Positions 17,206 to 26,493 of a stretch of DNA of 50,091 bases are shown piece after piece. This stretch comes from an uncultured Prevotellaceae bacterium (lineage in GTDB: Bacteria > Bacteroidota > Bacteroidia > Bacteroidales > Bacteroidaceae). Position 1 is the first letter of the stretch, and each line of letters begins with the position of its first letter. Below the pieces are notes generated by a model. That model made no database searches and was not told where the DNA came from. It saw only the letters and a list, made by a program, of their open reading frames with translations. The translations under genes and the position numbers were made by a program. The stretch is taken from positions 1 through 50,091 of the forward strand of contig CADADN010000007.1 in the NCBI GenBank assembly GCA_902786665.1, written 5' to 3'.

Positions 17206-18270
17206 ATGGAAACCATCAAAGGATTGACCAGCATCATCATCGGATGTTACAACGTGGCCGACTGGCTTCGCAAGAAACGCCTTTCGTGCATTCTCCAACA
17301 GACCTACAAGGATATAGAGGTCATCCTTGTCGATGATGGTTCCACCGACGACACGCCGACACTCCTCCAAACCTTTTCTGCAGAGGACTCCCGCTTGCGC
17401 ATCATCACCCAACCCAATGGAGGTTTGGGTTGTGCCCGCAATACTGGTTTGGATGCCGCCCGGGGAGAGTATGTCTGGTTTTACGACGTGGATGATGAAG
17501 CCGACTTGGATTTGGTGGAGAAAAATGTGAAATGGATGAGCGACATGGAGACCGACCTCAACATCTTCAGCTTCCGTGCCACCACCCCTGAAACCGGTCT
17601 TTCTGAAGATGTGAACTACAAAAACCGCTTGGTGGAAGACAACAGAACCCTTCACGACATCTTCCTCGACGAATTGTTCTTTGTCAGATATGGCAACGGG
17701 TTTGCATGGAACAAGTTCTATCGCCGCTCCTTCCTCAATCGGCATCACATCCGCTTCGGTCATCAACGCATCCAGCAAGACGAGGTGTTCAATTTGCAAA
17801 TCTACCCGCTCATTGAACGGGTATATGTCTCAGAAGAACCTCTATATCACTATTTCATCTACGAGCACGGCAACACCCGCTCCCGCTACATCCCCCATCG
17901 TTACGACATCCATGTATCCATTTACGATGGCATTACGCAGTTTGCCAAGCAATGGTCCGTGGATGACAAGCGCCTCCAGGATTACGTCCTCCGTCGTCTC
18001 TATAGAGGGATGAGCCACAGCATACTGTTCAACACTTTTCATCCAGACTCCCCGCTCACCCCTCAAGAAAAGAGAGACGAAGTGTTGGGCATTCTCCGTC
18101 ACCCGAAAAGCAGAGAGTGCATCAATTACAGAGTCACCCATCCCCCCAAAAGTTTGGAACAACGGCTCTATTTGAAGGCTTTCCAACATCAAAACTATGC
18201 AGCCATTCGCATCATGCGCAACCTTTTCCGGTCAGCAAGGAAGTTCAAGTCTATTTTAAATCACTGTTGA
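17206..18270 (+). CDS. GT2 glycosyltransferase
   Basis: The 354-residue enzyme has SIIIGCYNVADWL, DDGSTD at 43-48, GGLGCARNTGLD near 72-83, and DVDD at 94-97 in place of the commoner DSDD. A QQDEVFNLQIYPL segment fits the acidic acceptor-side motif. The 128 bases between its stop and the next start show no gene or clear signal. Confidence 0.9.
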   Translation: METIKGLTSIIIGCYNVADWLRKKRLSCILQQTYKDIEVILVDDGSTDDTPTLLQTFSAEDSRLRIITQPNGGLGCARNTGLDAARGEYVWFYDVDDEADLDLVEKNVKWMSDMETDLNIFSFRATTPETGLSEDVNYKNRLVEDNRTLHDIFLDELFFVRYGNGFAWNKFYRRSFLNRHHIRFGHQRIQQDEVFNLQIYPLIERVYVSEEPLYHYFIYEHGNTRSRYIPHRYDIHVSIYDGITQFAKQWSVDDKRLQDYVLRRLYRGMSHSILFNTFHPDSPLTPQEKRDEVLGILRHPKSRECINYRVTHPPKSLEQRLYLKAFQHQNYAAIRIMRNLFRSARKFKSILNHC

Positions 18271-18398
18271 AGAAATGTATCCACATTTTCCAGATGAACG
18301 TTCATTCAAATGCCAACATTGCAACATGAAGGGAAAAGGCCCAACTACAATGTGCCATTTTTTCCCATTCGCATAGGCTCAAATATGAAATGACCAAG

Positions 18399-19358
18399 AT
18401 GAAAGATATTCCCCAATTCCAAAAAGCTCTTTTAGAAGTATATAAAGCGTTTGCTTCATTTTGCGAGCAACACAACATTACTTTTTATGCAGCCTATGGC
18501 ACGATGATTGGTGCCATAAGGCATCATGGCTTCATACCTTGGGACGACGACCTGGATGTCTTCATGAAAAGGGATGTCTATGAAAAGTTCATAGCCTTGC
18601 GCAACACCTTGGAAGGCACATCCTGCAAGATTTCCGTTTATCTTGATGGTCAAAGCCCTTATCCGTTTGCCAAATTCCATAGCACCAAGGGGACCATATG
18701 GGAATATCCTCAATTCCCATACATCATCGGCCCCTGGATAGATGTTTTCCCCATAGACGAAGGTGACGAGTCAGACCCGACAGCCAATCAAGTATTGGAG
18801 GATTTTCATTACGTGATGTGGAAATATCGCAAATCAATAGCCTATTCGTCATGGAACAATATTCTCCATGATTTCACCCGTTTGAACATCATCAACGCTT
18901 TAGTCAAGATATTCAAGAAAATCAGATATGTCCCTTTCAAGCAAAAATACATTAAAGAAATCAACCAGTGCGTCGACCGTATTAGAAAAATAAAGGGAAA
19001 GACGCTCAGATGCTACAGCACCGCCTTGACCAATGAGATTTTCGAAAAGCAGTGGTTTGAAAAGGCCGTCAGCGTCCCTTTTGAGGACACTACGATTTTC
19101 GTGCCCAATGGTTACCATGAGTTTTTATCCAAGCTTTATGGTGATTACATGCAACTCCCCCCTGAAGACAAAAGAGCGAGCCATAGTGAATACTATATCG
19201 ATTTGGAAAACACGAAGACCATAGACGACATATTGAAAGAGAACAAAGGTCTCATCTCCCAAGAGCGCCCGTTATCTCTCAAAATCATCTGGTATGAGAT
19301 AAGACATCGCAAGAAAGGATATTTGCGAAATATCAAGAACGACAAGAAATCCAAATAA
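18399..19358 (+). CDS. LicD family phosphotransferase (copy 1)
   Basis: This 319-residue protein has the LicD core: ITFYAAYGTMIGAIRHHGF, then IPWDDDLDVFMKRDVYEKF, whose DDDxD aspartates would bind metal. The family transfers phosphocholine, or other phospho-substituents from CDP-linked donors, onto glycans. The start at 18399 is chosen because the second copy at 30763 aligns from that methionine; ATG 18390 would add three residues. The two copies share about three-quarters or more of their residues by eye. The substituent is uncertain because no choline kinase or LicC-type gene is present, only an IspD-like cytidylyltransferase 10 kb away. Confidence 0.92.
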   Translation: MKDIPQFQKALLEVYKAFASFCEQHNITFYAAYGTMIGAIRHHGFIPWDDDLDVFMKRDVYEKFIALRNTLEGTSCKISVYLDGQSPYPFAKFHSTKGTIWEYPQFPYIIGPWIDVFPIDEGDESDPTANQVLEDFHYVMWKYRKSIAYSSWNNILHDFTRLNIINALVKIFKKIRYVPFKQKYIKEINQCVDRIRKIKGKTLRCYSTALTNEIFEKQWFEKAVSVPFEDTTIFVPNGYHEFLSKLYGDYMQLPPEDKRASHSEYYIDLENTKTIDDILKENKGLISQERPLSLKIIWYEIRHRKKGYLRNIKNDKKSK

Positions 19359-19361
19359 TCA

Positions 19362-20357
19362 ATGGAAAAGATTCTTACCATCGTCATACCGGTATACAAG
19401 GTCGAGCAATATATCAGACAATGTCTTGACTCTGTCATTTTGGATGAAGAAAAGATGAAATGTCTGGAAGTGATCATCGTAAACGACGGCACTCCAGACC
19501 AATCGGGCATCATCGCCCATGAATATGAGTCAAAACACCCACAATCCATCAAAGTGATAGACAAGGAAAACGGAGGTCATGGTTCAGCTTGGAATGTAGG
19601 ATTAAAGCATGCCAATGGGAAATACATTCGTTTTTTAGACAGTGACGACTGGCTGAGCAATCTTTCCTCGTTCATCGAAGAGTTGAAGAATCGTGATGAA
19701 GATTTGATTTTCACCCACTTGGCCAAACATGATGTTAGAAACCAATCCTCATCAGTGGTCAAGATAAACAACATCCAATATCATCAAGTTTATAGCACTA
19801 CTTCATTTTCATACGTGCCAACAGGCAATCAATACTACATGTATGGTTTCTGGTATTGCACCTATAAAAAAGATATTTTTCAAGAAGAGCAGCCATTGTT
19901 TGCGGAAAAAGTCTTTTACGATGATGCCATTTTGTTCTTGGCACCCTATATCTTAGGAAAAACCATGTATTTCCTTGACACCACACTTTACAATTACAGA
20001 ATAGGCCATAGTGGGCAATCAGTGAATGTGAATGTGGAGAGAAAACATGCTTGGGATTACGTCAAAGTGAGCAAAAGTCTGATAGAGTTTGCCAATCGGC
20101 ATCCCAACCTCAACAAGGTACAATCCGAGCAGCGGGATGATTTCCTATATCATTATATGAAAAATCGTTTCAGTCTGTTTTCCCAATTATCCTATCAGGA
20201 GTTCAGAACCATCATAGACGACTTTCTACCCTATATCAAGAACAACGCCCCATACATCAAGTCATCGCCCAAGGTTAAATTCTACCGTGCAGTACCGTCG
20301 TATTTGGCTTGGTATTGCATCAAGCTCTTCAACAAGTATATATTGAAAATCAAGTGA
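19362..20357 (+). CDS. GT2 glycosyltransferase next to LicD copy 1
   Basis: The 331-residue protein has TIVIPVYKVEQYIRQCLDS, NDGTPD at 41-46 (instead of DGSTD), GGHGSAWNVGLKHANGKY and DSDD at 93-96. The NDGTPD form is shared only with the enzyme after LicD copy 2. The VFYDDAILFLAPYI segment resembles the catalytic-base region of GT2 capsule enzymes. It lies three bases after the LicD stop, so the two probably act on the same substituent. A 173-base gap follows with one weak inverted repeat (CGGGCAT 20431-20437, ATGCCCG 20467-20473) and no gene. Confidence 0.9.
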   Translation: MEKILTIVIPVYKVEQYIRQCLDSVILDEEKMKCLEVIIVNDGTPDQSGIIAHEYESKHPQSIKVIDKENGGHGSAWNVGLKHANGKYIRFLDSDDWLSNLSSFIEELKNRDEDLIFTHLAKHDVRNQSSSVVKINNIQYHQVYSTTSFSYVPTGNQYYMYGFWYCTYKKDIFQEEQPLFAEKVFYDDAILFLAPYILGKTMYFLDTTLYNYRIGHSGQSVNVNVERKHAWDYVKVSKSLIEFANRHPNLNKVQSEQRDDFLYHYMKNRFSLFSQLSYQEFRTIIDDFLPYIKNNAPYIKSSPKVKFYRAVPSYLAWYCIKLFNKYILKIK

Positions 20358-20530
20358 CCCATTTATTGAAATGATTCAGCCCAATCTATCATATGTACTT
20401 GTCAGTTCAGACAGTGACTTTTATCTGTAACGGGCATTTATTTCCATGTATTCTGCCAAACATAATATGCCCGACGCTTTTGGGCCCTGTGTCCACTCAG
20501 GATTCATAAACATGAAAATACAAAACGATA

Positions 20531-21640
20531 ATGAATCAAAATAAAATAACCGTCACATCTCCCTTACTCCCCGACCTCGATGAGTTCAATGAGCTCCTCA
20601 AAGATATCTGGAAGAAGCGGTGGATTACCAACAACGGGGAGTACCACCAACGGTTGGAACAAGCTCTGGCAGCGTACCTGAAGGTACCTTTTGTCAGTCT
20701 GTTCACCAATGGCACCCTGCCGTTGATCACCGCTCTTCAAGCTCTGCGCATTACCGGCGAGGTCATCACCACCCCCTATTCCTTCGTTGCCACGACCCAC
20801 TCCCTTTGGTGGAATGGCATCAAGCCCGTCTTCGTCGATATCAAGCGTGAGACGGGCAATATCGACCCAGACAAGATAGAGGCCGCCATCACCCCCAAGA
20901 CCACCGCCATCATGCCCGTGCACATCTATGGAAAGCCCTGCGATACAGACGCCATCCAGCAGATAGCCGACAAGTATGGCTTGAAGGTTATCTACGATGC
21001 CGCCCATGCCTTTGGTGTAGAGGTCAACGGCAATAGCATACTCAATGCAGGCGACATGTCCACCCTCTCTTTCCATGCCACCAAGGTCTATAACACCATT
21101 GAGGGAGGAGCCATGATCATGCACGACGAGAAGACCAAGAAGCGCATCGACTATCTCAAGAATTTCGGTTTTGCAGGAGAGACGGAAGTCGTTGCGCCCG
21201 GCATCAACTCCAAGATGGACGAGATTCGCTCAGCCTATGGCCTGCTGAATTTGAAGCAGGTCGATGCTGCCATCGAGGCGCGCCATCAAGTCGCTATCAA
21301 ATATCGTGAGGCTTTAAGGGATGTCGATGGCATCACTTTCTGGGACGACCTTCCAGGCGTCCGTCATAACTACTCCTACTTCCCCATCTTCGTCGATGCC
21401 GCCAAGTATGGCATGACCCGCGACGAGCTCTATTTCAAGATGAAGGAGCAGGGTGTCCTTGGACGCCGCTATTACTATCCGCTGATTAGCGATTTCAGCA
21501 CCTACCGGAGCCTCCCCAGTGCCACTAAGGAGAACCTGCCTGTAGCCACGAAGATGGCCAACGAAGTCATCTGTCTGCCTATGCACCATGTTTTGAGTGG
21601 CGAGGATTTGACACGTATATTGAATTTGATAGTCAAATAA
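20531..21640 (+). CDS. DegT/DnrJ/EryC1/StrS family aminotransferase
   Basis: The 369-residue protein is a complete PLP-dependent sugar aminotransferase by sequence. TTPYSFVATTHS lies near 80-91, the cofactor-stacking aspartate sits at 156 in YDAAHAFG, and the Schiff-base lysine at 185 in SFHATKVYNTIEGGAM. The family converts keto-sugars into amino-sugars, with glutamate as usual donor. The gene is GC-richer than the five that follow, although its stop overlaps the next start (TAATG), so it may have been recruited to the cassette. Confidence 0.93.
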   Translation: MNQNKITVTSPLLPDLDEFNELLKDIWKKRWITNNGEYHQRLEQALAAYLKVPFVSLFTNGTLPLITALQALRITGEVITTPYSFVATTHSLWWNGIKPVFVDIKRETGNIDPDKIEAAITPKTTAIMPVHIYGKPCDTDAIQQIADKYGLKVIYDAAHAFGVEVNGNSILNAGDMSTLSFHATKVYNTIEGGAMIMHDEKTKKRIDYLKNFGFAGETEVVAPGINSKMDEIRSAYGLLNLKQVDAAIEARHQVAIKYREALRDVDGITFWDDLPGVRHNYSYFPIFVDAAKYGMTRDELYFKMKEQGVLGRRYYYPLISDFSTYRSLPSATKENLPVATKMANEVICLPMHHVLSGEDLTRILNLIVK

Positions 21641-22845
21641 TGGCACAGAAAAAACTGATGTTGCTTGGTGGCATCCGCTACCTGTTGCCTGCGATAGATG
21701 TAGCGCATAGACATGGATGTCGTGTCATCACTGTTGATTATCTGCCTAATAACATTGCACATCAGTATTCTGACGAATATTACAATGTGAGCATCCTCGA
21801 TAAAGAGGCTGTGCTGGCATTAGCAAAAGAACTTCAGATAGATGGTATCCTTTCATACGCTGTAGATCCTGGAGTTGTGACCGCAGCCTATGTGGCAGAA
21901 CAAATGGGCTTGCCTTTCACGTGCTCTTATGAGACAGCTTGTATATTACAAGACAAAGCCCTTTTTCGCCATTTCTTAACGGATAATGGTTTCAATGTAC
22001 CTCATGCGAAAGGATATACCAATGCGAAGGATGCAAAGAAGGATGTTGGCTTCTTTGAATGGCCTGTTATAGTTAAGCCTGTTGATAGTGCGGGTAGCAA
22101 AGGCGTTACACGAGTGGATAATCCAAATGATTTAGATGCCGCAATCAATTTATCTTTACAAGAGTCGCATAACGGCCACTTCATTATTGAGGATTTTCTT
22201 GAGAAGGAGGGTTTATCATCTGGTTCTGAGAGTTTCTATGTTAATGGAAAATTAAGATATAACGCTTTCTACGACCAGTATTTCGATACAGCAGCAACGA
22301 ATCCATTTACACCTTCATCTGAGTGTTGGCCCACCAATAAGTCGGAAGAAGTACAAGTGGAAGTTAGAAATCAGTTACAACGATTGGGTAATTTGCTACA
22401 TTTCGGAACAGGATTGTTTAATGTAGAATGGCGTTTATGTAAAGACGGTAAGGTTTACTTGATGGAGGTTTCTCCTCGAGCAGGAGGCAATCGCTTGGCT
22501 GAGATTCTGAATTATGCAACGGATGTTGACATTATTGAAACAGAAGTCTCAAAAGCAATAGGCGACACTATCCCTGTGGTTCATGAACCAAACTACAAAG
22601 GTCACTATTGTATTTTAGTCCTGCATAGTGAAAAAGCAGGAAGATTTAAGAATGTGGAAATACTTGATTCGTTTAATGGCGAGGTCGTTGAAAAGGAAAT
22701 AAGAGTCAATGTAGGTGATTGCGTTAAGCCTTTCTCTGGTGCGAATAATGCCATAGGAACATTGTTTCTCCTTTTTGACACTCGAAAACAAATGGATGAT
22801 GCACTTATACACCAAAAAGATTGGTTAAAAATTAATATTGAGTAA
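21640..22845 (+). CDS. ATP-grasp ligase (first of two)
   Basis: A 401-residue ATP-grasp protein. The N-terminal Rossmann-like part begins KKLMLLGGIRYLLPAIDVA; the ATP-binding lysine lies in WPVIVKPVDSAGSKGVTRV; and the metal-binding end is KVYLMEVSPRAGGNRLAEI. The family joins a carboxylate to an amine or thiol by way of an acyl phosphate, as in carboxylate-amine ligases. The gene is AT-rich. It overlaps the aminotransferase before it and the PLP-fold gene after it by one base each. The substrates are unknown; an amino-sugar or amino acid is suggested by the neighbours. Confidence 0.9.
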   Translation: MAQKKLMLLGGIRYLLPAIDVAHRHGCRVITVDYLPNNIAHQYSDEYYNVSILDKEAVLALAKELQIDGILSYAVDPGVVTAAYVAEQMGLPFTCSYETACILQDKALFRHFLTDNGFNVPHAKGYTNAKDAKKDVGFFEWPVIVKPVDSAGSKGVTRVDNPNDLDAAINLSLQESHNGHFIIEDFLEKEGLSSGSESFYVNGKLRYNAFYDQYFDTAATNPFTPSSECWPTNKSEEVQVEVRNQLQRLGNLLHFGTGLFNVEWRLCKDGKVYLMEVSPRAGGNRLAEILNYATDVDIIETEVSKAIGDTIPVVHEPNYKGHYCILVLHSEKAGRFKNVEILDSFNGEVVEKEIRVNVGDCVKPFSGANNAIGTLFLLFDTRKQMDDALIHQKDWLKINIE

Positions 22846-23792
22846 TGCAACCCATAGGTGGATATTTCAGTTTAGAACTCTCGTATGGAAAAGAATACCA
22901 CAAAGACGCTATCAGATTAAACACCGGGCGTAATTGTCTGGAGTATATTCTGAGAGCAAAAGGTTATAAAAAGGTTTATCTACCATACTATACCTGTGAG
23001 GTGGTGCTCGAACCCTTCAAGAAACTTGGTATTCCTTACGAGTTCTATCATATAGACATCAACTTCGAGATAAGGGACTGCTTCACATTGAAAGCAGACG
23101 AGGCTTTGCTTTATGTAAACTACTATGGTTTGAAACAACGCTATGTAGAACAGTTGGCAAATAAAACTGGCGATAGATTGATAGTTGACAATACGCAGGC
23201 ATTCTATGCTAAGCCTATAGCAGGAATCGATACATTCTATACATGTCGAAAGTTCTTTGGTGTTCCAGATGGCGCGTATCTTTATACAGATAAAAGGTTC
23301 GATGAGGATTTAGAACAAGACTTGTCATTCGAACGAATGGCATCACTAATAAAGAGAATAGACCTTGGTGCAGAAGCTGGATATGCGGATTTCCGTGCAT
23401 TGAGCAAGGCATTGGTTGGGCAACCGATCAAACGTATGTCTAATCTGACAACGCAACTGATGAAAGGGATAGACTATCAGACAGCGGCGCAAAAACGGAG
23501 GGGAAATTATAAATATTTGCATCAGAATCTTGCTGAAACAAACCAAATCTCATTGGAACTTGATGAAGATGCCGTTCCGATGGTGTACCCCTATCTAACA
23601 AAGAATGGAAAACTCAAGCAAAAACTTATTGACGAAAGAATATATGTCGCTACTTATTGGCCGAATGTATTAGAATGGAGCAAGGACATGAATTTGGAAT
23701 GCGTGCTGGTTAGGAACACATGTTTTCTGCCAATTGACCAGCGTTATGGAATAGGTGAGATGGAGAGAATCATCAATGTGATAAAAGGATAG
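22845..23792 (+). CDS. Small DegT-like PLP-fold protein
   Basis: The 315-residue protein begins GGYFSLEL and has GRNCLEYIL, which fits the cofactor phosphate site of the fold. It keeps an aspartate at 115 (VDNTQAFY) and a lysine at 136 (CRKFFGVPDGAYL) in the positions expected for PLP binding. It is shorter than normal DegT enzymes and departs from their usual motifs, so activity is plausible but less sure than for the enzyme encoded at 20531. It could instead be a lyase or an acyltransferase-like fold-type I enzyme. Its start overlaps the ATP-grasp stop (TAATG). Confidence 0.7.
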   Translation: MQPIGGYFSLELSYGKEYHKDAIRLNTGRNCLEYILRAKGYKKVYLPYYTCEVVLEPFKKLGIPYEFYHIDINFEIRDCFTLKADEALLYVNYYGLKQRYVEQLANKTGDRLIVDNTQAFYAKPIAGIDTFYTCRKFFGVPDGAYLYTDKRFDEDLEQDLSFERMASLIKRIDLGAEAGYADFRALSKALVGQPIKRMSNLTTQLMKGIDYQTAAQKRRGNYKYLHQNLAETNQISLELDEDAVPMVYPYLTKNGKLKQKLIDERIYVATYWPNVLEWSKDMNLECVLVRNTCFLPIDQRYGIGEMERIINVIKG

Positions 23793-23814
23793 TTGATTTC
23801 CAGTTTCTGAATAG

Positions 23815-25014
23815 ATGAAGAAGATCATGATCCTTGGGGGTGGCAAAAACCAGTTGCCTTTGATAAAAAAGGCGAAGGAATTGGGCCTTTACGTTATACT
23901 TTGCGATTTCAGGGATTCTGTGCCAGGTATAGCCCTGTCGGATGTACATTATCAAATAAACACTTTAAATCCTGATTTACTTATTCAAGTAGGCAAGGAT
24001 GTAAAGCCGGATGGGATACTGACCAATTCAGAACCGACCTTCATCTCAATGGCTAAAGCCGCAGAAAAACTGGGTTTGCCTTGTCTTAGTTTAGCATGCA
24101 CAAAACTCTACAAGAACAAGTACCTGATGCGGGAGTTCTGCCATGGGCATGGTCTTCTTTCCCCTCGCTACAAATGCTGCAAAAATGTTGAGGAAGCGTT
24201 GGGTTTCCTTAATCATATACAAAAAAAATGTATCATCAAACCACTTGACAACAGCGCAAGCAGGGGTGTCTTTTCTGTGAATGTCGAGAATGATATAAAA
24301 TTACATTTTGACCAATGCATCGCTGCCTCATCATCAGACAATCCAGCCATCATTATAGAAGAATATATTACAGGCACGGAGTTTACCATTGATGGCATCA
24401 TGACTCCTAAAGGGCATCGTTGTCTGGCTGTTTCGGAGAAAAAGCATTATGAATATAATGAGAATGTAGCTTGTCAACTGCTGTTCGACAACAGGAACGA
24501 CAAGTTTGATTATGACCAATTGAGAAAGGTAAACGACCACTTGGTGAATTTGACCAATATGCCTTTCGGTTTGACTCATGCAGAGTATAAATATTCAGAT
24601 GGAAAGTTTTACCTTATTGAGATTCAGGCAAGAGGTGGCGGTAATTTTATTGCGACTGACATTGTTCCGTTTATTTCCGGGGTGGATAGCTACAAAGAAC
24701 AATTGAAGTGGGCTGTGGGTGATGAGGTGGATGCCGATTTCAGTTATGAAAAGTTGTCGACGCGATGTGCGGTGTTGCATTTCTTCGATGTTCCGGGAAA
24801 GGGAGGTGTGGTTAAAGCAATACGAGGTTTGGACTTTCTCGACAGTCTTGGCGAACAAATGATGTATTGTTTGAATTTCAAGGTTGGAGACATCATTCAT
24901 GAAACCAAGGATGACACTACAAGAATAGGGTGGTATATATTAAAGTGTCCTGATAGGACAGACCTTGACAACAAGATGCAAATGATAGAAAATCAATTTA
25001 AAATAATAGTTTGA
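23815..25014 (+). CDS. ATP-grasp ligase (second of two)
   Basis: The 399-residue protein starts KKIMILGGGKNQLPLIKKA, has the ATP-binding element KCIIKPLDNSASRGVFSV and the metal site FYLIEIQARGGGNFI. It resembles the first ATP-grasp protein in layout but is clearly divergent, so the two probably catalyse successive or alternative ligations. It begins 22 bases after the PLP-fold gene and ends one base before the RraA-like gene. Relatives with this architecture include carboxylate-amine ligases; the actual substrates cannot be read. Confidence 0.9.
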   Translation: MKKIMILGGGKNQLPLIKKAKELGLYVILCDFRDSVPGIALSDVHYQINTLNPDLLIQVGKDVKPDGILTNSEPTFISMAKAAEKLGLPCLSLACTKLYKNKYLMREFCHGHGLLSPRYKCCKNVEEALGFLNHIQKKCIIKPLDNSASRGVFSVNVENDIKLHFDQCIAASSSDNPAIIIEEYITGTEFTIDGIMTPKGHRCLAVSEKKHYEYNENVACQLLFDNRNDKFDYDQLRKVNDHLVNLTNMPFGLTHAEYKYSDGKFYLIEIQARGGGNFIATDIVPFISGVDSYKEQLKWAVGDEVDADFSYEKLSTRCAVLHFFDVPGKGGVVKAIRGLDFLDSLGEQMMYCLNFKVGDIIHETKDDTTRIGWYILKCPDRTDLDNKMQMIENQFKIIV

Positions 25015-25015
25015 T

Positions 25016-25720
25016 ATGAGTATTGTCAATCAAGCACTAGACCTTATTGAGGCCAACAAAATATCCTCGACCGAGATTTCGGATGTTTTGGGCAAGAGTG
25101 GTCATATAGAGGGGGTTCACGCCTTGATACCGGGAATGTTCAAGGCAGGTGAAGTCAAGGTGGTCTATGCCATTAACAATAGCAATTATGAAGTGCATAA
25201 ACAGTTGTCCGAGTGTGACGATATGAAGGATAAAATCCTCTTTGTCTATAATGTCAATTGTGACAGAGCTGTTTTCGGAGCTTTGGTTTCCAAATACATT
25301 TTGCTTTACAAGCGTGCCAAGGCTATCGTTGTCAATGGCAAATTGCGCGATGCCCACACATTAATTAAGGAGAAGTACCCAATTTGGTTGCAAGGTGTCA
25401 CTCCTATCGGTTGTGTCAATTACCCCAATGGGCAAGATATTGATTCTGATATGTTGCAGAAGATAAGAAACGAGTATGAAGGCAGTATCATGGTGTGCGA
25501 TGACTCGGGTGTCGTCAAAATTCCCAAAGACATCATCAACGAAAAACTGCTTACAAAGCTACAATTCATAGAGTTCCAAGAAGATATTTGGTCCTATTGC
25601 ATTGACACATTAAAAATGTCGACATACGATACGGTCTGTCTCAAAAAGTACCTTGAAGGCGATATGATTGACAAGAAACTTCTTGAAAAGCTCAATGAGT
25701 TTCAAAATACCATATTTTGA
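25016..25720 (+). CDS. RraA-like protein (HMG/CHA aldolase superfamily)
   Basis: This 234-residue protein contains KAIVVNGKLRDAHTL, with Arg111 and Asp112 in the position of the conserved R-D of RraA and class II pyruvate aldolases, and SIMVCDDSGVVKIP near 156-169, which matches the family's C-terminal strand. The superfamily includes the RNase E inhibitor RraA and the aldolases that cleave or form 4-hydroxy-4-methyl-2-oxoglutarate-like compounds. In a biosynthetic cassette an aldolase or decarboxylase role is likelier than RNase regulation. It is more divergent than typical members, with about 60 extra C-terminal residues. Confidence 0.72.
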   Translation: MSIVNQALDLIEANKISSTEISDVLGKSGHIEGVHALIPGMFKAGEVKVVYAINNSNYEVHKQLSECDDMKDKILFVYNVNCDRAVFGALVSKYILLYKRAKAIVVNGKLRDAHTLIKEKYPIWLQGVTPIGCVNYPNGQDIDSDMLQKIRNEYEGSIMVCDDSGVVKIPKDIINEKLLTKLQFIEFQEDIWSYCIDTLKMSTYDTVCLKKYLEGDMIDKKLLEKLNEFQNTIF

Positions 25721-25728
25721 TTTCGCTT

Positions 25729-26490
25729 ATGGAATTAATTGACGCGCATGTCCATCTTAACTTGAAAGATGACTTTCCTGTGTCCGGGTTGCTTGAACAG
25801 ATGGACAGGCATGGGATAGGGAAGGCAATGCTCATTTTCAATCTAAAGGAAGAATATAATGCTTTTATTAGCGATGTCAGTACCTATAAATCCAATCAAG
25901 ACCGTTTTTGGATTGCTTCCGGAATCAATATACATAACAAGAATTCATTCGATCGTTTTGACCATTTGTGCCAGATGGGATTGGCACCAAAGATAAAGAT
26001 ACATCCAAGGCTATTCAAGATAAGAAAAGAGGATCTTGATGTGGTGGTTGACTCCGTAGCTCAATATGACACTCAGATGATCATAGATACGCTGTATTAC
26101 GGTCACGAGATAGAATACCACAATGGAATTGAACTTGGTGTCGCTTTAGCGCGTCGTTATCCGGAAAGAAATATTGTCATGGCACATTGCGGGAGTGTCG
26201 AGTTCCTGAAGTGCATGATGGCGACAAGATATCTTCCCAATGTTTATTATGACTATTCTTTTATCCAGACATTCTTCCAAAACACTTCATTGAGGCTGGA
26301 CATGGTTGATTTCCTACGCAGGACAGCAAATCGTATCATGTTTGGATCGGATTACCCCTCTTTTCAACTTGACAATGCTCTGAGTAATATGAAATCACTG
26401 GCAAACGAAGCCGGGTTAAGTGATGAACAAACAGGAATAGTGATGGGATTAAATGCAGAGAGAATATACGGTCAAATTGATAGTCATTGA
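25729..26490 (+). CDS. Amidohydrolase-2 family metal-dependent enzyme
   Basis: The 253-residue protein has the HxH motif at its start (ELIDAHVHL, His7 and His9), a later histidine in IVMAHCGSVEF and the terminal aspartate in IMFGSDYPSF. These are the metal and catalytic positions of the amidohydrolase-2 group, which includes decarboxylases, hydratases and lactonases. ATG 25729 is preferred to TTG 25717, since it puts HxH at the N-terminus as is usual. It ends the cassette, three bases before a glycosyltransferase. Pairing with an RraA-like protein recalls the hydratase and aldolase of the protocatechuate 4,5-cleavage pathway, but this is only an analogy. Confidence 0.85.
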   Translation: MELIDAHVHLNLKDDFPVSGLLEQMDRHGIGKAMLIFNLKEEYNAFISDVSTYKSNQDRFWIASGINIHNKNSFDRFDHLCQMGLAPKIKIHPRLFKIRKEDLDVVVDSVAQYDTQMIIDTLYYGHEIEYHNGIELGVALARRYPERNIVMAHCGSVEFLKCMMATRYLPNVYYDYSFIQTFFQNTSLRLDMVDFLRRTANRIMFGSDYPSFQLDNALSNMKSLANEAGLSDEQTGIVMGLNAERIYGQIDSH

Positions 26491-26493
26491 TGC

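Noticed and set aside
20358-20530. Inverted repeat in the gap before the six-gene cassette, considered as a terminator
   Set aside because: The 7-bp arms are 29 bases apart and no T-run follows; no convincing promoter motif was found there either.
25016-25720. Assignment of the RraA-like protein as an RNase E regulator
   Set aside because: The genomic context is biosynthetic and the sequence is divergent; the aldolase branch of the superfamily is the better comparison.
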